A DNA stretch of 64,000 nt from Sporosarcina globispora (GCF_001274725.1 NZ_LGUF01000007.1:3096028-3160027); one strand, 5' to 3'; counted from the stretch's first letter, positions 38,000 through 47,087 are shown. The notes: generated by a model not told the origin, from the letters alone. A program made the numbers and translations.

Positions 38000-38670
38000 T
38001 CGATGATATACCCCATTCCCTTACGTGTGATAATAAAATCAGCTAGTCCGATTGCTGCAATTTTGCGGCGCATGCGATTCACATTGACGGTTAATGTATT
38101 GTCATCTACAAATTCCTCTTCATTCCAAAGTGCTTCCGTTAAATCGTCTCTTGAGACAATCCTTCCAATATTACGCATCATCAATTGTAAAATAATGAAT
38201 TCATTACGTGATAATTCCATTGTTTCTTGACCGTATTGAATGGTTGAATTAGTTAAATGTAGAGATAATTCACGGTGGATTAATGTAACGTTTCCTTCAT
38301 CTTGGTAGGTATAAATCCGTCTTAATAGTGCGCTGACTTTTGCAACGAGAACGTCTAAATCAAATGGTTTCTGTACATAATCATCTCCGCCCATATTGAT
38401 CGCCATGATAATGTCCATATTTTGATTCCTTGAAGAAAGGAAAATAATAGGTACTTTTGATATAGTCCGAATTTGCTGACACCAAAAAAACCCATCAAAA
38501 GCTGGTAAATTAATATCCAGCAACACTAAATGTGGTTTGGCTTTTTCAAAATCACTAAGAACTTGATCAAACTGTGTACTTTCCATCACTTCATATTGCC
38601 ACTTTTGAAGTGTTTCAGCTACGATTTTTCTAATCTTCTCATCGTCTTCAACAATCATTATTCGGAACAA
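37996..38670 (-). CDS. OmpR-family response regulator (BceR type)
   Basis: 224 residues. Receiver domain with phospho-acceptor Asp in LVLLDINLPAFDG, acidic pair MIVEDDEK and Lys in VQKPFD; winged-helix effector with RNEFIILQLMMRN and TVNVNRMRRKI. Start ATG 38670 with GGGGG upstream. Expected to activate the transporter operon through the 14-bp box at 34175. Confidence 0.92.
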   Translation of the reverse strand: MFRIMIVEDDEKIRKIVAETLQKWQYEVMESTQFDQVLSDFEKAKPHLVLLDINLPAFDGFFWCQQIRTISKVPIIFLSSRNQNMDIIMAINMGGDDYVQKPFDLDVLVAKVSALLRRIYTYQDEGNVTLIHRELSLHLTNSTIQYGQETMELSRNEFIILQLMMRNIGRIVSRDDLTEALWNEEEFVDDNTLTVNVNRMRRKIAAIGLADFIITRKGMGYIIE

Positions 38671-39031
38671 TGTGGGTCCCCCTATAAGACTATGTGATTT
38701 AAAAATGGCTTGAGCATTATGTACAAGGATTGCTTTTTCATGGACAGACTATCATATTAGAAGGAAATCCACAATAATGGAAATTTTGAAAATATTGGGG
38801 AATGTCAGTACAAAGGTATATAAATTAGCCGCTGGTTAAATAGGTGCGGTGAACCGTATCATAAGTAATTGAGCTTTTTCGTTCAAGTTTTACCATTTAA
38901 ATGGCATTCATTATTTAATTTCCATTCAAATACCTCCCGATGTTTTACAAGCAGTCAATCGTATTGAAAGGCCGACATATACTCGTTTGGAGAATCAAAC
39001 ATTGTATATGTCGGCCTTTATTTATTGGTCA
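38671..39031. other. Intergenic region with a long terminator stem
   Basis: No gene seen. AAAGGCCGACATATAC (38967-38982) pairs perfectly with GTATATGTCGGCCTTT (39004-39019); it ends just after the M28 peptidase stop and likely terminates that minus-strand gene. The left half should hold the promoter of the two-component genes but no clear boxes were found. Confidence 0.6.
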
Positions 39032-41353
39032 TTAATGTTTAATCGTTTTCATGATGTATGAATTATCCCCATAGGTACTGTATTTTGACGGCCGTTCCCC
39101 TTTTGATTCTGGAATGCTGTAAGAACGATCGGCTATCATCCACTCTATAGAATCCTTAGCATTTACGGTTACCTTTACATGTAACTCTTCGGCTTGACCT
39201 AGAACGTAATTGAATTCAAATGGCGATTCTTTTGTGAATTCTTTTTGCTTCAACTCCACTTCTTTTCCATTGATGATCAGTTGAGATACATTCATTGTTG
39301 AAAAAGACTCCATTAACAATTCTTCAGCATTGCGATTCGTTTTCAATTGGTATTCTATTGTCCGCCTGGCACCTTCAACCTTTTCAGATAATACCGTCAC
39401 ACTAGGTGCTTCCATGCTATATAAATCAGCCTGTGTATAACTTACATCCCAGTTTAAAATAGGAAATAATTCTGAAGTATGGCCTTTCTTCACATTTTCA
39501 TTAATATAATTCGATGTATATTCATCTAATGGCTGACGGGCCGCCCAATATGCTTTGTTTGAATCTGCATCCATAAAATAAGCAATATCGCTTGCTTGAG
39601 GATGTTCTGCTGTCGGCATGTTATTTAGGTTGATACTGTTAGTGATCATGACCAATAATCCTGTAACTAAGAAGATGGATGGTATCACCCAATTGAATTT
39701 TATTTTTAAGGTGGTGAAAATAGATACCAGCATGGCACCTAAAAGAGAAACAAGGACCATGAGCACACCAGCCATTTGCATGGATATGAGTCCTTCAAAG
39801 AGATAAATAACTGGTGATAGAATAAGAAATGCCGGGATGGCAAAACCAGCTGTAACAAGATAACTCTTCCATGAATGCTCATCTAAACGAATCAAAATAT
39901 TGACGCAGATTAGAGCAAATAATAGTGGCCACGCAAACACATAACTGCCTGCTTGGAGCAGAAAACTCGAGGCAGCTAAAAGGATTAACCAAAGAAATAA
40001 GGCACCCATCATTAAGCTGCCTGTTTTGATTTTTTTATGGGCCAACCCATAAAGGATAGTCAAGAAAGCAAAGATAATAATGGAAAAACTGATGAAGTAA
40101 AGGATGCCAACCGTCTTATCGGTTCCCATTAACCATTCTTGATCCGTAAAAATAAAGGTGAGTACGGACCATAATCCTGATCCGATGGCAAAAGACCCGA
40201 TGATGCCAATAATGAAAACAAGAAAACCTGCAAGTGTTCCAAGAAGGGATAGTTTCTTAAGCCGATATCCATGTACGACCGTAACGGCAAAAAGAATAAC
40301 CGCTAACAGCATAATCGGAATGACAAGTTTGTCTGAGTAGGTAATCATGCTGGAACCCAAAATGTTAAAGAATACTTGATTCCCTTCATGAGTTTGAGTG
40401 AGATCGACGTTTCCAAAATGGGTGACAAGATGTAACATATATTCGCCGTGATGTTGGAGACTTTCAAAACTTAGCTCTTGAAAGTTATCGCTGGTTGTAT
40501 GATAATGGCTAACCCCATCACCAAAGGCAAAGTTTAATCCTTTAAGACCGGCTTCTTTAAACACGCTGAAGTCAGTATCATTTGGCATTTGCTTATATAA
40601 ACTATAAAGGAAGGAATGAGCAACAGGTGTGTCAGCACCTTGAACGAATTCCTTAACTAGCCAACTATTGTTATCACTTGTTTCAAACATAAAAGAGGGA
40701 CCTTCGTTTCCCCGTGCCTCAAAGTTTAACACTAATCCGACATCATTTACCCAAGGATGTCCCTCTACAAATGCTTTTGCTCCAAGTAATCCATTTTCTT
40801 CTCCGTCTGTTAAGAGTATAATGACATCGTTTTGAAGAGGTGCCATTTCCTTTAAGGCCCTTACTGTTTCTAAGATGGCAGCCACTCCGGCGCCATCATC
40901 GGCTGCACCTGGTGATCCTGGTACAGAATCATAATGTGCAACAAGCATAATCGCTTTTGTAGAGTTCGTTCCTTCTATTTTGGCAACAATGTTCTCCACC
41001 GTGCCGCCTGCTATCCATCTGCCGACACTATTTAAAGAATTGGCTTTTTGGATTTCAGGATTTAATCCAAACTCTTCTAAACTGTGAACAAGATAGTCTC
41101 GAACTCTGTCATGTTCTATCGATCCAAGAGGATGTGGTTTTACAGCAAACTCTTTTAAATGGGAGAGTGCTCTCTCTGCAGAAAACTCATTTGCTGAACC
41201 AGTAGCTGATACAACCTTTGGTGGTTGAAGTTGTAATAAACTCACAAAAATAGTTCCAATAAGAATAGCCACAACAGCAATGAAAATAAGTGCATTTTTT
41301 TTCGTGTCTTCACGAGCTTGTGGCTTCGTTTGGGTAGATGGCACTGATTCCAA
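39032..41353 (-). CDS. Membrane-anchored M28 zinc aminopeptidase
   Basis: 773 residues; TTG 41353 with AAGGAGGAAATTTAA upstream. One N-terminal helix, then an M28 domain facing outside with metal ligands His in VAHYDSVPG, Asp in GAADDGAG, Glu pair in DGEENGLLGA, Glu in FEARG and His in SHYHTTSDN. After about residue 350 come eight or so helices and a C-terminal extracytoplasmic domain (about 570-773). The layout resembles eukaryotic FXNA/Ermp1 peptidases. It probably trims peptides at the cell surface; substrate unknown. A perfect stem follows the gene. Confidence 0.88.
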   Translation of the reverse strand: MESVPSTQTKPQAREDTKKNALIFIAVVAILIGTIFVSLLQLQPPKVVSATGSANEFSAERALSHLKEFAVKPHPLGSIEHDRVRDYLVHSLEEFGLNPEIQKANSLNSVGRWIAGGTVENIVAKIEGTNSTKAIMLVAHYDSVPGSPGAADDGAGVAAILETVRALKEMAPLQNDVIILLTDGEENGLLGAKAFVEGHPWVNDVGLVLNFEARGNEGPSFMFETSDNNSWLVKEFVQGADTPVAHSFLYSLYKQMPNDTDFSVFKEAGLKGLNFAFGDGVSHYHTTSDNFQELSFESLQHHGEYMLHLVTHFGNVDLTQTHEGNQVFFNILGSSMITYSDKLVIPIMLLAVILFAVTVVHGYRLKKLSLLGTLAGFLVFIIGIIGSFAIGSGLWSVLTFIFTDQEWLMGTDKTVGILYFISFSIIIFAFLTILYGLAHKKIKTGSLMMGALFLWLILLAASSFLLQAGSYVFAWPLLFALICVNILIRLDEHSWKSYLVTAGFAIPAFLILSPVIYLFEGLISMQMAGVLMVLVSLLGAMLVSIFTTLKIKFNWVIPSIFLVTGLLVMITNSINLNNMPTAEHPQASDIAYFMDADSNKAYWAARQPLDEYTSNYINENVKKGHTSELFPILNWDVSYTQADLYSMEAPSVTVLSEKVEGARRTIEYQLKTNRNAEELLMESFSTMNVSQLIINGKEVELKQKEFTKESPFEFNYVLGQAEELHVKVTVNAKDSIEWMIADRSYSIPESKGERPSKYSTYGDNSYIMKTIKH

Positions 41354-41792
41354 TTAAATTTCCTCCTTAAAGGTGAGAAAAATTTTTTCTAGCGAAGTAT
41401 AAAGTGTAAACAATCAACCAGGGACGATTTTAGATAAAGCAAGCAAATTCAAGTTTTGGCAGCTTCCTTTTTTCATGACTGCCGTATTTCCGTTATTATT
41501 CTTGGTAGTAAAAGATTGAATTTTGTTCTTTTGGAATAAGCGTGGTGGTTTGTTCTGTTTTTTTCCTTGCTCTTGGTTTGTTGATACCTGCATTATTTAA
41601 TCTGTATATTTATAATGAGATGATGAAATAAAATATTCCTAGTTAAGTACCTTATTTAAGCAATCGGGAGCAATTCTCTAATATGAATTGTGCCTTTTCT
41701 TTTGGTATAGGGCCATTTAGTTGAAGATCTCATAAGATAAGTAAAAATAATTAAAGGAATAATACATTCTGATAAAGAATATAAAAAAATGT
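41354..41792. other. Intergenic region
   Basis: No firm gene. A short frame near 41545-41635 (hydrophobic, ending NLYIYNEMMK) could encode a 29-residue membrane peptide but has no convincing ribosome site. The hairpin repeat copy A occupies 41660-41725. Confidence 0.4.
41660..41725 (+). repeat. Hairpin repeat, copy A
   Basis: GCAATCGGGAGC at the left and AGGGCCATTTAGTTGAA at the right flank a stem GCAATTC/GAATTGTGC. Same borders as copy B (42114-42180) and, less exactly, copy C (44405-44468). Confidence 0.7.
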
Positions 41793-42095
41793 ATGATAAG
41801 GAGGCGATTGTACGTAGAAAATCTATATAACTATCATGTATGGGCAAATCAACGGATTATTGATCATTTTAAGACACTTTCTCCTGAGAAATATCAAAAG
41901 GAAATAAAAAGTGTCTTTTCTTCTGTTTCAAAGGCTTTTTCTCATATCTATCTGGTGGATTATTTATGGTTTAATGTCCTCGAAGGTCAGAGTATGAATG
42001 AAGCAATGCAATCTTCATTTCAACTTCAAGAAAAGATTGAGAAGTTTTTTCTCCAAAAAGCTGATTCATTTAACACAGTTATCAGATACAAATAA
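41793..42095 (+). pseudogene. Truncated DinB-family protein
   Basis: The first 70-80 residues (ENLYNYHVWANQRIIDHFKTLSPEKY and AFSHIYLVDYLWFNVLEG) match DinB/YfiT-like four-helix metal-dependent proteins, including the His-x3-Asp region. A normal member has about 150-165 residues; here the frame runs out at 42095, 19 bp before repeat copy B. The repeat insertion or an associated deletion probably removed the 3' half. The start is also unclear: AAGGAGG lies too close to TTG 41808 and after ATG 41793. Confidence 0.7.
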
Positions 42096-42113
42096 AAAGA
42101 AGTATGCCTTTCC

Positions 42114-42180
42114 GCAATCGGGCGCTATCCTTGAAAAAAGGGTAACGCTCTTTTACACGTATAAGGGCCATTTTGTTGAA
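42114..42180 (+). repeat. Hairpin repeat, copy B
   Basis: GCAATCGGGCGC ... AGGGCCATTTTGTTGAA with internal stem GCGCTATCCTT / AAGGGTAACGC. The stem sequence differs from copy A while pairing is kept. Confidence 0.75.
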
Positions 42181-42283
42181 TAATTAAATTCCTATTATTT
42201 TGTTGTGGTAAATAAGTAAAATAGACCGCGAATATCTGTGGATATGTTAAGACTTTAATTAGGATAGGAGTGAATAAGCAATT

Positions 42284-43480
42284 ATGAAACAAACGATGCG
42301 TGTCCTTATTTCTGGTGCGAGCATTGCAGGTCCGGTACTCGCTTACTGGCTTCACCGCCACGGATTCGATGTGACTGTAATAGAACGTGCACCAGCATTG
42401 CGCACAGGTGGTTACGGAGTAGACATCCGTGGTGCAGCCATTACGGTACTTAAAGGGATGGGAATACTCGACCAAGTTCGTGCAGCTGACACGAACATGG
42501 CTGGTGTTTACTTCGTTAACAGCAAAGGCAAGATCGAAGGTCAAATAAGCGAAGCAAGTATGGGGAACCAACAGGGTCTAGACATCGAAATCATGCGTGA
42601 CGATCTTAGTAACATTTTGTACGATTTAACCAAGGATACGGTTGAATACATTTGGGGAGATTCGATTACCGCTATACATGAGACTGAAGCTGGTGCAGAA
42701 GTTCAATTTATTCATGGCAAGCGACAGACATTTGACCTGGTCATCGGTGCGGACGGGCTCCATTCTAATGTACGCACCTTAACTTTTGGCGACGAGGCAC
42801 AGTTTAAACGTACGCTTGGCTGTTATATCTCGATTTTCACCCTCGAGAATTACCTCAACCTCGACCACCGCCAGCTGATTTATACGATACCAGGCAAAAC
42901 TGCAGGTATGTATAGCGCTCGTGACAATACCGAAGCAAGGGGTATGTTCTTGTTCCAATCAGAGGCATTGAAGTACGACCGCTATGATACGGAATCTCAA
43001 AAGAAACTTGTAGAAAATGCCTTCTTAGGCCATATAGGCTGGGAAACCTCGCATCTACTCAAAACCATGAAAGATGCGACAGACTTTTATTTTGACGAGA
43101 TTTGCCAGATTCACATGCCGACATGGTCAAAGGGGCGGATTACATTGGTAGGCGATGCGGCGTATGGCCCATCACCTCTATCGGGTCAAGGCTCTAGCCT
43201 GGCGCTTGTCGGGGCTTATGTATTAGCTGGTGAACTCAAAGCTGCAGATGGCGATTTCGCCCGTGCATTTGTTGCCTACGAACAAAAAATGAGAAAGTTT
43301 GTTGAGAAAAATCAAAAAATAGGACTATTAGCTGCCGGGAGTATGATTGAAAAATCAAACTTCAAAATCTTTCTACGCAATTTAATGCTGCGCATACCCA
43401 CTATTATGGTCGTACAATTTAAGATGATTTCGAAAATGATAGCGAAAGCTGCTAACGGGATAGAACTGAAAGATTATTGA
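42284..43480 (+). CDS. FAD-dependent monooxygenase (TetX/PHBH-like)
   Basis: 398 residues, ATG 42284. N-terminal FAD-binding fingerprint VLISGASIAGPVLAYWLHRHGFDVTVIER, the DG motif LVIGADGLHSNVR and the GD motif ITLVGDAAYGPSPLSGQGSSLAL identify a class A flavoprotein hydroxylase. It would oxidise an aromatic or polyketide-like substrate with NAD(P)H and O2. The family includes drug-inactivating TetX proteins, but this assignment cannot be made from sequence type alone. Monocistronic; terminator at 43542. Confidence 0.85.
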   Translation: MKQTMRVLISGASIAGPVLAYWLHRHGFDVTVIERAPALRTGGYGVDIRGAAITVLKGMGILDQVRAADTNMAGVYFVNSKGKIEGQISEASMGNQQGLDIEIMRDDLSNILYDLTKDTVEYIWGDSITAIHETEAGAEVQFIHGKRQTFDLVIGADGLHSNVRTLTFGDEAQFKRTLGCYISIFTLENYLNLDHRQLIYTIPGKTAGMYSARDNTEARGMFLFQSEALKYDRYDTESQKKLVENAFLGHIGWETSHLLKTMKDATDFYFDEICQIHMPTWSKGRITLVGDAAYGPSPLSGQGSSLALVGAYVLAGELKAADGDFARAFVAYEQKMRKFVEKNQKIGLLAAGSMIEKSNFKIFLRNLMLRIPTIMVVQFKMISKMIAKAANGIELKDY

Positions 43481-43541
43481 TATGGATAGTTATAGAGGAG
43501 TTTTAGCTCATAGTTAACATAACAACCGTTATCGGCATTAT

Positions 43542-43570
43542 AAAAGGATCTTCAAACGAAGATCCTTTTA
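43542..43570. terminator. Terminator between convergent genes
   Basis: AAAAGGATCTTC AAAC GAAGATCCTTTT, usable in both directions. A near copy occurs at 44165-44195. Confidence 0.85.
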
Positions 43571-43613
43571 GCTGGTAATTAAACTAAAGTTTTTGGTAAA
43601 ACTTATCGTAAAG

Positions 43614-44072
43614 TTAGTTTTTTCCTTTCGATGGATCACCGTGGCTATAGTTTAATAACTCCACCTTTGAAGCAGTTAAATTTTTCTCATCTAATTCTTT
43701 GTTAAACTGAAGGGGGGATACTCCAAATGTAATCGTATCCGTTCCTAATTGCCCCTTTTTATTTCCGTCGTAAGTTTGAACAGTAAATTTTATAATATAG
43801 GGATGACTTAATTCCCTTCCTTTTTCCCATTGTTCTAATTCTACAACATCATAATTTTTATCCCACCAATTATATTGAATCCTTATTGAATCCTTTTTAT
43901 AAAAATCATTTACTGCTTGTTTCAATTCATCGCTAAATTGGTCCAAAATAAAATGGTCAATAGCTTGCTCCATTCCTTTTGAATCGTGTTTATGCTGTTT
44001 CTCAGCACTTACAGGTATGTAATTCACACCCATTAAAAACATAACAACAGTAAAAAATAGCAATTTTTTCAT
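43614..44072 (-). CDS. Secreted DUF3888-like protein
   Basis: 152 residues, ATG 44072 with AAAAGGAGATGATTGG before it. A signal peptide (KKLLFFTVVMFLMGVNYIPVSA) leads to a soluble domain with DQFSDELKQAVNDFYKKD, IQYNWWDKNYDVVELEQ and HPYIIKFTVQTYDG. This pattern fits the Bacillus DUF3888 family as I remember it. Exported, probably cell-wall associated; function unknown. Confidence 0.75.
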   Translation of the reverse strand: MKKLLFFTVVMFLMGVNYIPVSAEKQHKHDSKGMEQAIDHFILDQFSDELKQAVNDFYKKDSIRIQYNWWDKNYDVVELEQWEKGRELSHPYIIKFTVQTYDGNKKGQLGTDTITFGVSPLQFNKELDEKNLTASKVELLNYSHGDPSKGKN

Positions 44073-44164
44073 CCAATCATCTCCTTTTCAGTTATTTTTT
44101 TGAAAAGGAGTGGTTTTTATTCATTCAGTTATTTTAACTAGCCTGCGACGTCATTATGGGCAAT

Positions 44165-44195
44165 AAAAAAGGATCCTCAAATTGAAGATCCTTTT
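44165..44195. terminator. Terminator-like hairpin upstream of the DUF3888 gene
   Basis: AAAAAAGGATCCTC AAATT GAAGATCCTTTT, nearly the same as the stem at 43542; the DUF3888 gene is framed by two similar hairpins. Confidence 0.6.
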
Positions 44196-44404
44196 AGCTA
44201 TTTAGTAATCCAAAGTACCCGTTAGCTTATTAGGAAAAAGACTAGACACCGATTGAAGAATAGCCTCCAACTGATTTCAAATATTTAACAGATAAACAAA
44301 ATCTATTTGAATTGGATTTCAATTTTAAACAGAGATTTAACATGAATTAACAAAAAGGATTAAGCAGGTCCCACCAGTCTCACTCAGCCTTTAATAAGAT
44401 AGTT

Positions 44405-44468
44405 GATCGGGCGCAATGCTGTAGCAAGAATTGTGCTACTTCTTTATGTTAATGGCCAGAAAGTTGAA
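44405..44468 (+). repeat. Hairpin repeat, copy C (diverged)
   Basis: GATCGGGCGCAATGC ... AATGGCCAGAAAGTTGAA with internal stem GTAGCA/TGTGCTAC. Borders as in copies A and B with a few changes. Confidence 0.55.
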
Positions 44469-44590
44469 CAACACTTTTAAAGAGAATTGGTAAGGCGAAT
44501 ATGGAATAAAATTTAGATTATTAAACGACTTTATTGTTATTTTTTAAGTTCGGTAATGCATTTTTTATCAAAAATTAGGCAATTTTATTT

Positions 44591-44618
44591 TACCCCCATC
44601 ACAAACAGGATGGGGGTA
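44591..44618 (+). promoter_or_regulatory. Hairpin sequestering a ribosome-binding site
   Basis: TACCCCCATC (44591-44600) and GATGGGGGTA (44609-44618) form a perfect 10-bp stem with an 8-nt loop. The 3' arm is also the GGGGG ribosome site of the small ORF at 44623. It could instead be a terminator, but no T-run follows. Confidence 0.5.
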
Positions 44619-44622
44619 TGCG

Positions 44623-44766
44623 TTGAATATCGTATTTACATGTCAATTTTGTGATTCCATTGTTGACGATGAAGGGTATATTACAGTTAACGGAGCCCGT
44701 TATTGGATCGGCATCATATGCGGATGTGATGATAAAGATATTAAAGAGTTGGAAACCTCTATATGA
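44623..44766 (+). CDS. 47-residue Cys-rich protein
   Basis: TTG 44623 after GATGGGGGTATGCG; 47 residues: opens MNIVFTCQFCDSIVDDEGYI and contains IICGCDD before the stop TGA. The CxxC and CxC pairs suggest a small zinc-binding fold. It recalls the general layout of tiny Cys-rich Bacillus regulators, but I do not recognise it. It lies at the edge of a region of decayed genes and may itself be a remnant. Confidence 0.45.
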   Translation: MNIVFTCQFCDSIVDDEGYITVNGARYWIGIICGCDDKDIKELETSI

Positions 44767-44935
44767 AGTAAAACTCCATTAAAATCGAGTAGGAAATAAT
44801 CTCCACTAAAACTTATATTAAAAATTGTATTATAGTATGAATATCTTAGGATAGAACCGTTTAGAATTAATAGATTCCTTACCACCAACATTGCTGGTTT
44901 TTTTATAGGACAAAATAAAAAGTAAGGTGAAATTC

Positions 44936-45199
44936 ATGGATAAAGAAAGAGATATGATAACAACAAATGAAGCTGCAGAGATACTTATGGTTTAGCCATC
45001 AACTATTCATAAATATGTGAAGCAAGGGGATTAGCGCCGGTATATGAGGATAACTGGCATATTGAAGGTTTTTTTTGATAAGGAAAACCAGATTACCGTT
45101 GAAGTTAAACCGGTGTTAATTAAGGGAGATATACCAGGTAACTTGTTTTCTTTACTAGAAGACTCTATAGTTGAAGGAGATATTTCGAGGAGATTATAA
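44936..45199 (+). pseudogene. Decayed helix-turn-helix (excisionase/MerR-type) gene
   Basis: ATG 44936 opens a frame with MITTNEAAEILMV, an in-frame TAG, then PSTIHKYVKQG; after one more stop/frameshift it resumes as GLAPVYEDNWHIEG and, in another frame, FDKENQITVEVKPVLIKGDIPGN to a TAA at 45199. The NEAAEIL...STIHKYVKQG pattern is the DNA-binding helix pair of excisionase-like proteins. At least two lesions; non-functional. Confidence 0.65.
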
Positions 45200-45202
45200 G
45201 GA

Positions 45203-45353
45203 ATGTATTTTGACAGTGACTTGGAAGTCCTAGCAATTGCTATCCCTTCTAAACTGAAAAAAAAATTAAGGAAGATGCTGCTAGGTCAAAAAATACGATT
45301 GAGGGGTTAGTGACTCAATCATAAAAGACAAGTATGATATGAATTGTAAGTAA
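45203..45353 (+). pseudogene. Decayed ribbon-helix-helix (CopG-like) gene
   Basis: Four bases after the preceding remnant. ATG 45203: MYFDSDLEVLAIAIPSKLKKK, then frameshifted IKEDAARSKNTIEGLV and DSIIKDKYDMNCK. The IPSKLKKKIKEDAARSKNT pattern is a typical MetJ/Arc fold. Two frameshifts. Together with the HTH remnant it suggests an old plasmid or phage control region. Confidence 0.6.
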
Positions 45354-45460
45354 AAGCCAATTCATAAAAATTATATCAATGGAGGCTGCACCTTTATGAG
45401 CCTTACTTTTACTCATAAAAAAATAGATTAAAAATTTGTACATAGGGATGGGGGGATTTT

Positions 45461-46756
45461 GTGACTACACAAATTGCCTTATTTGGCTCCTCGGCTTTTG
45501 TTGATCAAGTGCAAGAGTATACAAAGGAATTAGCTGAGATTTCCATAGTTCCATTTATTTATAAAAATCCTAATGAAGTGGTTGATCAAATTGAGAGTGC
45601 AAAATATTGTGATGTTTTACTTTTTTCTGGAGTATTACCTTATTACTTTGCGCGAACTGCACTATTGACATTTAAAAAGCCCAGCGTCTATATCTCAAAT
45701 GATGAATATATGGTATCTATTTCTATATTTAGATTGCTTTATTCTGAAGGCTTTCCACTTGATAGGATTTCTATTGATTTGCCTGACCGCTCCATTCTGT
45801 TGCAATGCTTACATGATTTTCAGCTTGACGAGAAAAATTTATGGGTAATCGATTATCCTTTTATTCTTAATAATGAGGTTTCATCCTCTTTTTCCACTAA
45901 AGAGATTGTCTGCTATCATGAGCAGCTTCACAAGCAAGGAAAAGTAGATATAACCTTAACTAGTATTCATGCTGTCTATGATGCACTTCTTTCAAAAGGT
46001 ATTAAGTGTCAGAAAATGATTGATCCAAAAAAGAATATTTTGAACACAATCCATGAGGCAGTTGTAAAATCTAAACTTTATCAAACAGAGCAGTCTCAAG
46101 TTGCAGTTGGTTATATTTTAGTTGAAGCTGAAGAAGATGAAGATTTTTTGGCCCATGATATATTGCTTCATTTTGATTCCGAATTTGAAGGTACCATTCA
46201 ATATATTGAGGATGGATTGTTTGTTTTTTATAGCACAAGAGGGACAATGGAGAAGGCTACAAGCTTCTATCAAACATACCCACTTAATCACTATATGAAT
46301 AATCATCAACTGATTACAATTAAAATGGGGATTGGATTCGGACTAACGTCAAACGAAGCAAAACGCAATGCGAAAATAGCTTTATCTCATGCAGAAAAGC
46401 ATCAAAGTAATAACATCGCTTTTATTGTCACTGATGATGAAAGAATTATTGGACCATTAGGGGAAAAAACAAGCAAGGAATATCAACTAAAAAGTGAAGA
46501 CAAAAGGATTCAAGAGATGTCAAAAAAAGCAGGAATAAGTGTTGCAAAGTTCAATCATTTCCTTCACTTCATAAACAATCTTCCGGTTAATCGGTTCACA
46601 GCCGAAGATATCTCTGAAAACTTTAATGTTACAAGACGAACAGCTGAAAGATTAATGAAAAAGCTGATAGAACAACAATTAGTCATTAAAATTGGTGAAG
46701 AACAACTGCACCAGCAGGGAAGACCTAGAGCCATTTATACATTTCGATTAAAATAG
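45461..46756 (+). CDS. Sensor/regulator: PrpR-N-like, nucleotide-cyclase-like and winged-helix domains
   Basis: 431 residues, GTG 45461 after GGGGGGATTTT. Residues 1-200: Rossmann-type sensor (LFGSSAFVDQVQEY, LLFSGVLPYYFARTAL). Residues 210-345: degenerate GGDEF/GTP-cyclohydrolase-III-like domain (IKMGIGFGLTSNEAKRNAKIAL) without GGDEF. Residues about 365-431: winged helix (FTAEDISENFNVTRRTAERLMKKL). Paralogue of the partial gene at 1-1115. It stands just before a YfcC-carrier/amidohydrolase/epimerase operon whose leader holds a repeated 20-nt motif, so it probably regulates that operon in response to a small ligand. Confidence 0.8.
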   Translation: MTTQIALFGSSAFVDQVQEYTKELAEISIVPFIYKNPNEVVDQIESAKYCDVLLFSGVLPYYFARTALLTFKKPSVYISNDEYMVSISIFRLLYSEGFPLDRISIDLPDRSILLQCLHDFQLDEKNLWVIDYPFILNNEVSSSFSTKEIVCYHEQLHKQGKVDITLTSIHAVYDALLSKGIKCQKMIDPKKNILNTIHEAVVKSKLYQTEQSQVAVGYILVEAEEDEDFLAHDILLHFDSEFEGTIQYIEDGLFVFYSTRGTMEKATSFYQTYPLNHYMNNHQLITIKMGIGFGLTSNEAKRNAKIALSHAEKHQSNNIAFIVTDDERIIGPLGEKTSKEYQLKSEDKRIQEMSKKAGISVAKFNHFLHFINNLPVNRFTAEDISENFNVTRRTAERLMKKLIEQQLVIKIGEEQLHQQGRPRAIYTFRLK

Positions 46757-46769
46757 TAGTTTAGGAAAG

Positions 46770-46800
46770 TAGCTCCTTATATTTAATGGAGCTATTTTTT
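46770..46800 (+). terminator. Terminator after the regulator
   Basis: TAGCTCC ... GGAGCTA (46770-46776 / 46788-46794) followed by TTTTTTA. Confidence 0.85.
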
Positions 46801-46886
46801 ATTGGATTTTTTTTGAACATTGACAATGATAAATTATTTTTTTATATTATTTATAACAGTTTGAAAATTAATACACCTTTTGGTGA

Positions 46887-46906
46887 AAAGCGACATATTT
46901 ACGACA
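46887..46906 (+). promoter_or_regulatory. Operator-like 20-nt repeat, copy 1
   Basis: AAAAGCGACATATTTACGAC. Identical to the copy 181 bp downstream. Each copy contains two CGAC half-sites 11 bp apart, about one helical turn. Candidate site for the regulator encoded just upstream. Confidence 0.55.
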
Positions 46907-47067
46907 AAAAGCAGTAATGGATTTTCTAAAATCTATAAACTTGAGAAGAGGAAGGTGAAGTTAAGGCAAACTAGTTGAAAAGGTTGAAGGTTCCAAGGCA
47001 TTCATGTATTTTTATTCTTTTTTCAGTTATCAAGGTTATATCCATCAGTAAAATTATCACTTTTCCA

Positions 47068-47087
47068 AAAAGCGACATATTTACGAC
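47068..47087 (+). promoter_or_regulatory. Operator-like 20-nt repeat, copy 2
   Basis: Second identical copy, 49 bp before the carrier start codon. The two copies bracket the probable promoter region in the 380-bp gene-free stretch 46757-47136. Confidence 0.55.

Noticed and set aside
41545..41635. Possible 29-residue hydrophobic peptide
   Set aside because: No convincing ribosome site; hydrophobic AT-rich frames of this size occur by chance.
44700..44891. 63-codon minus-strand open frame
   Set aside because: Mostly antisense to the small Cys-rich ORF and AT-rich spacer; no start signal.
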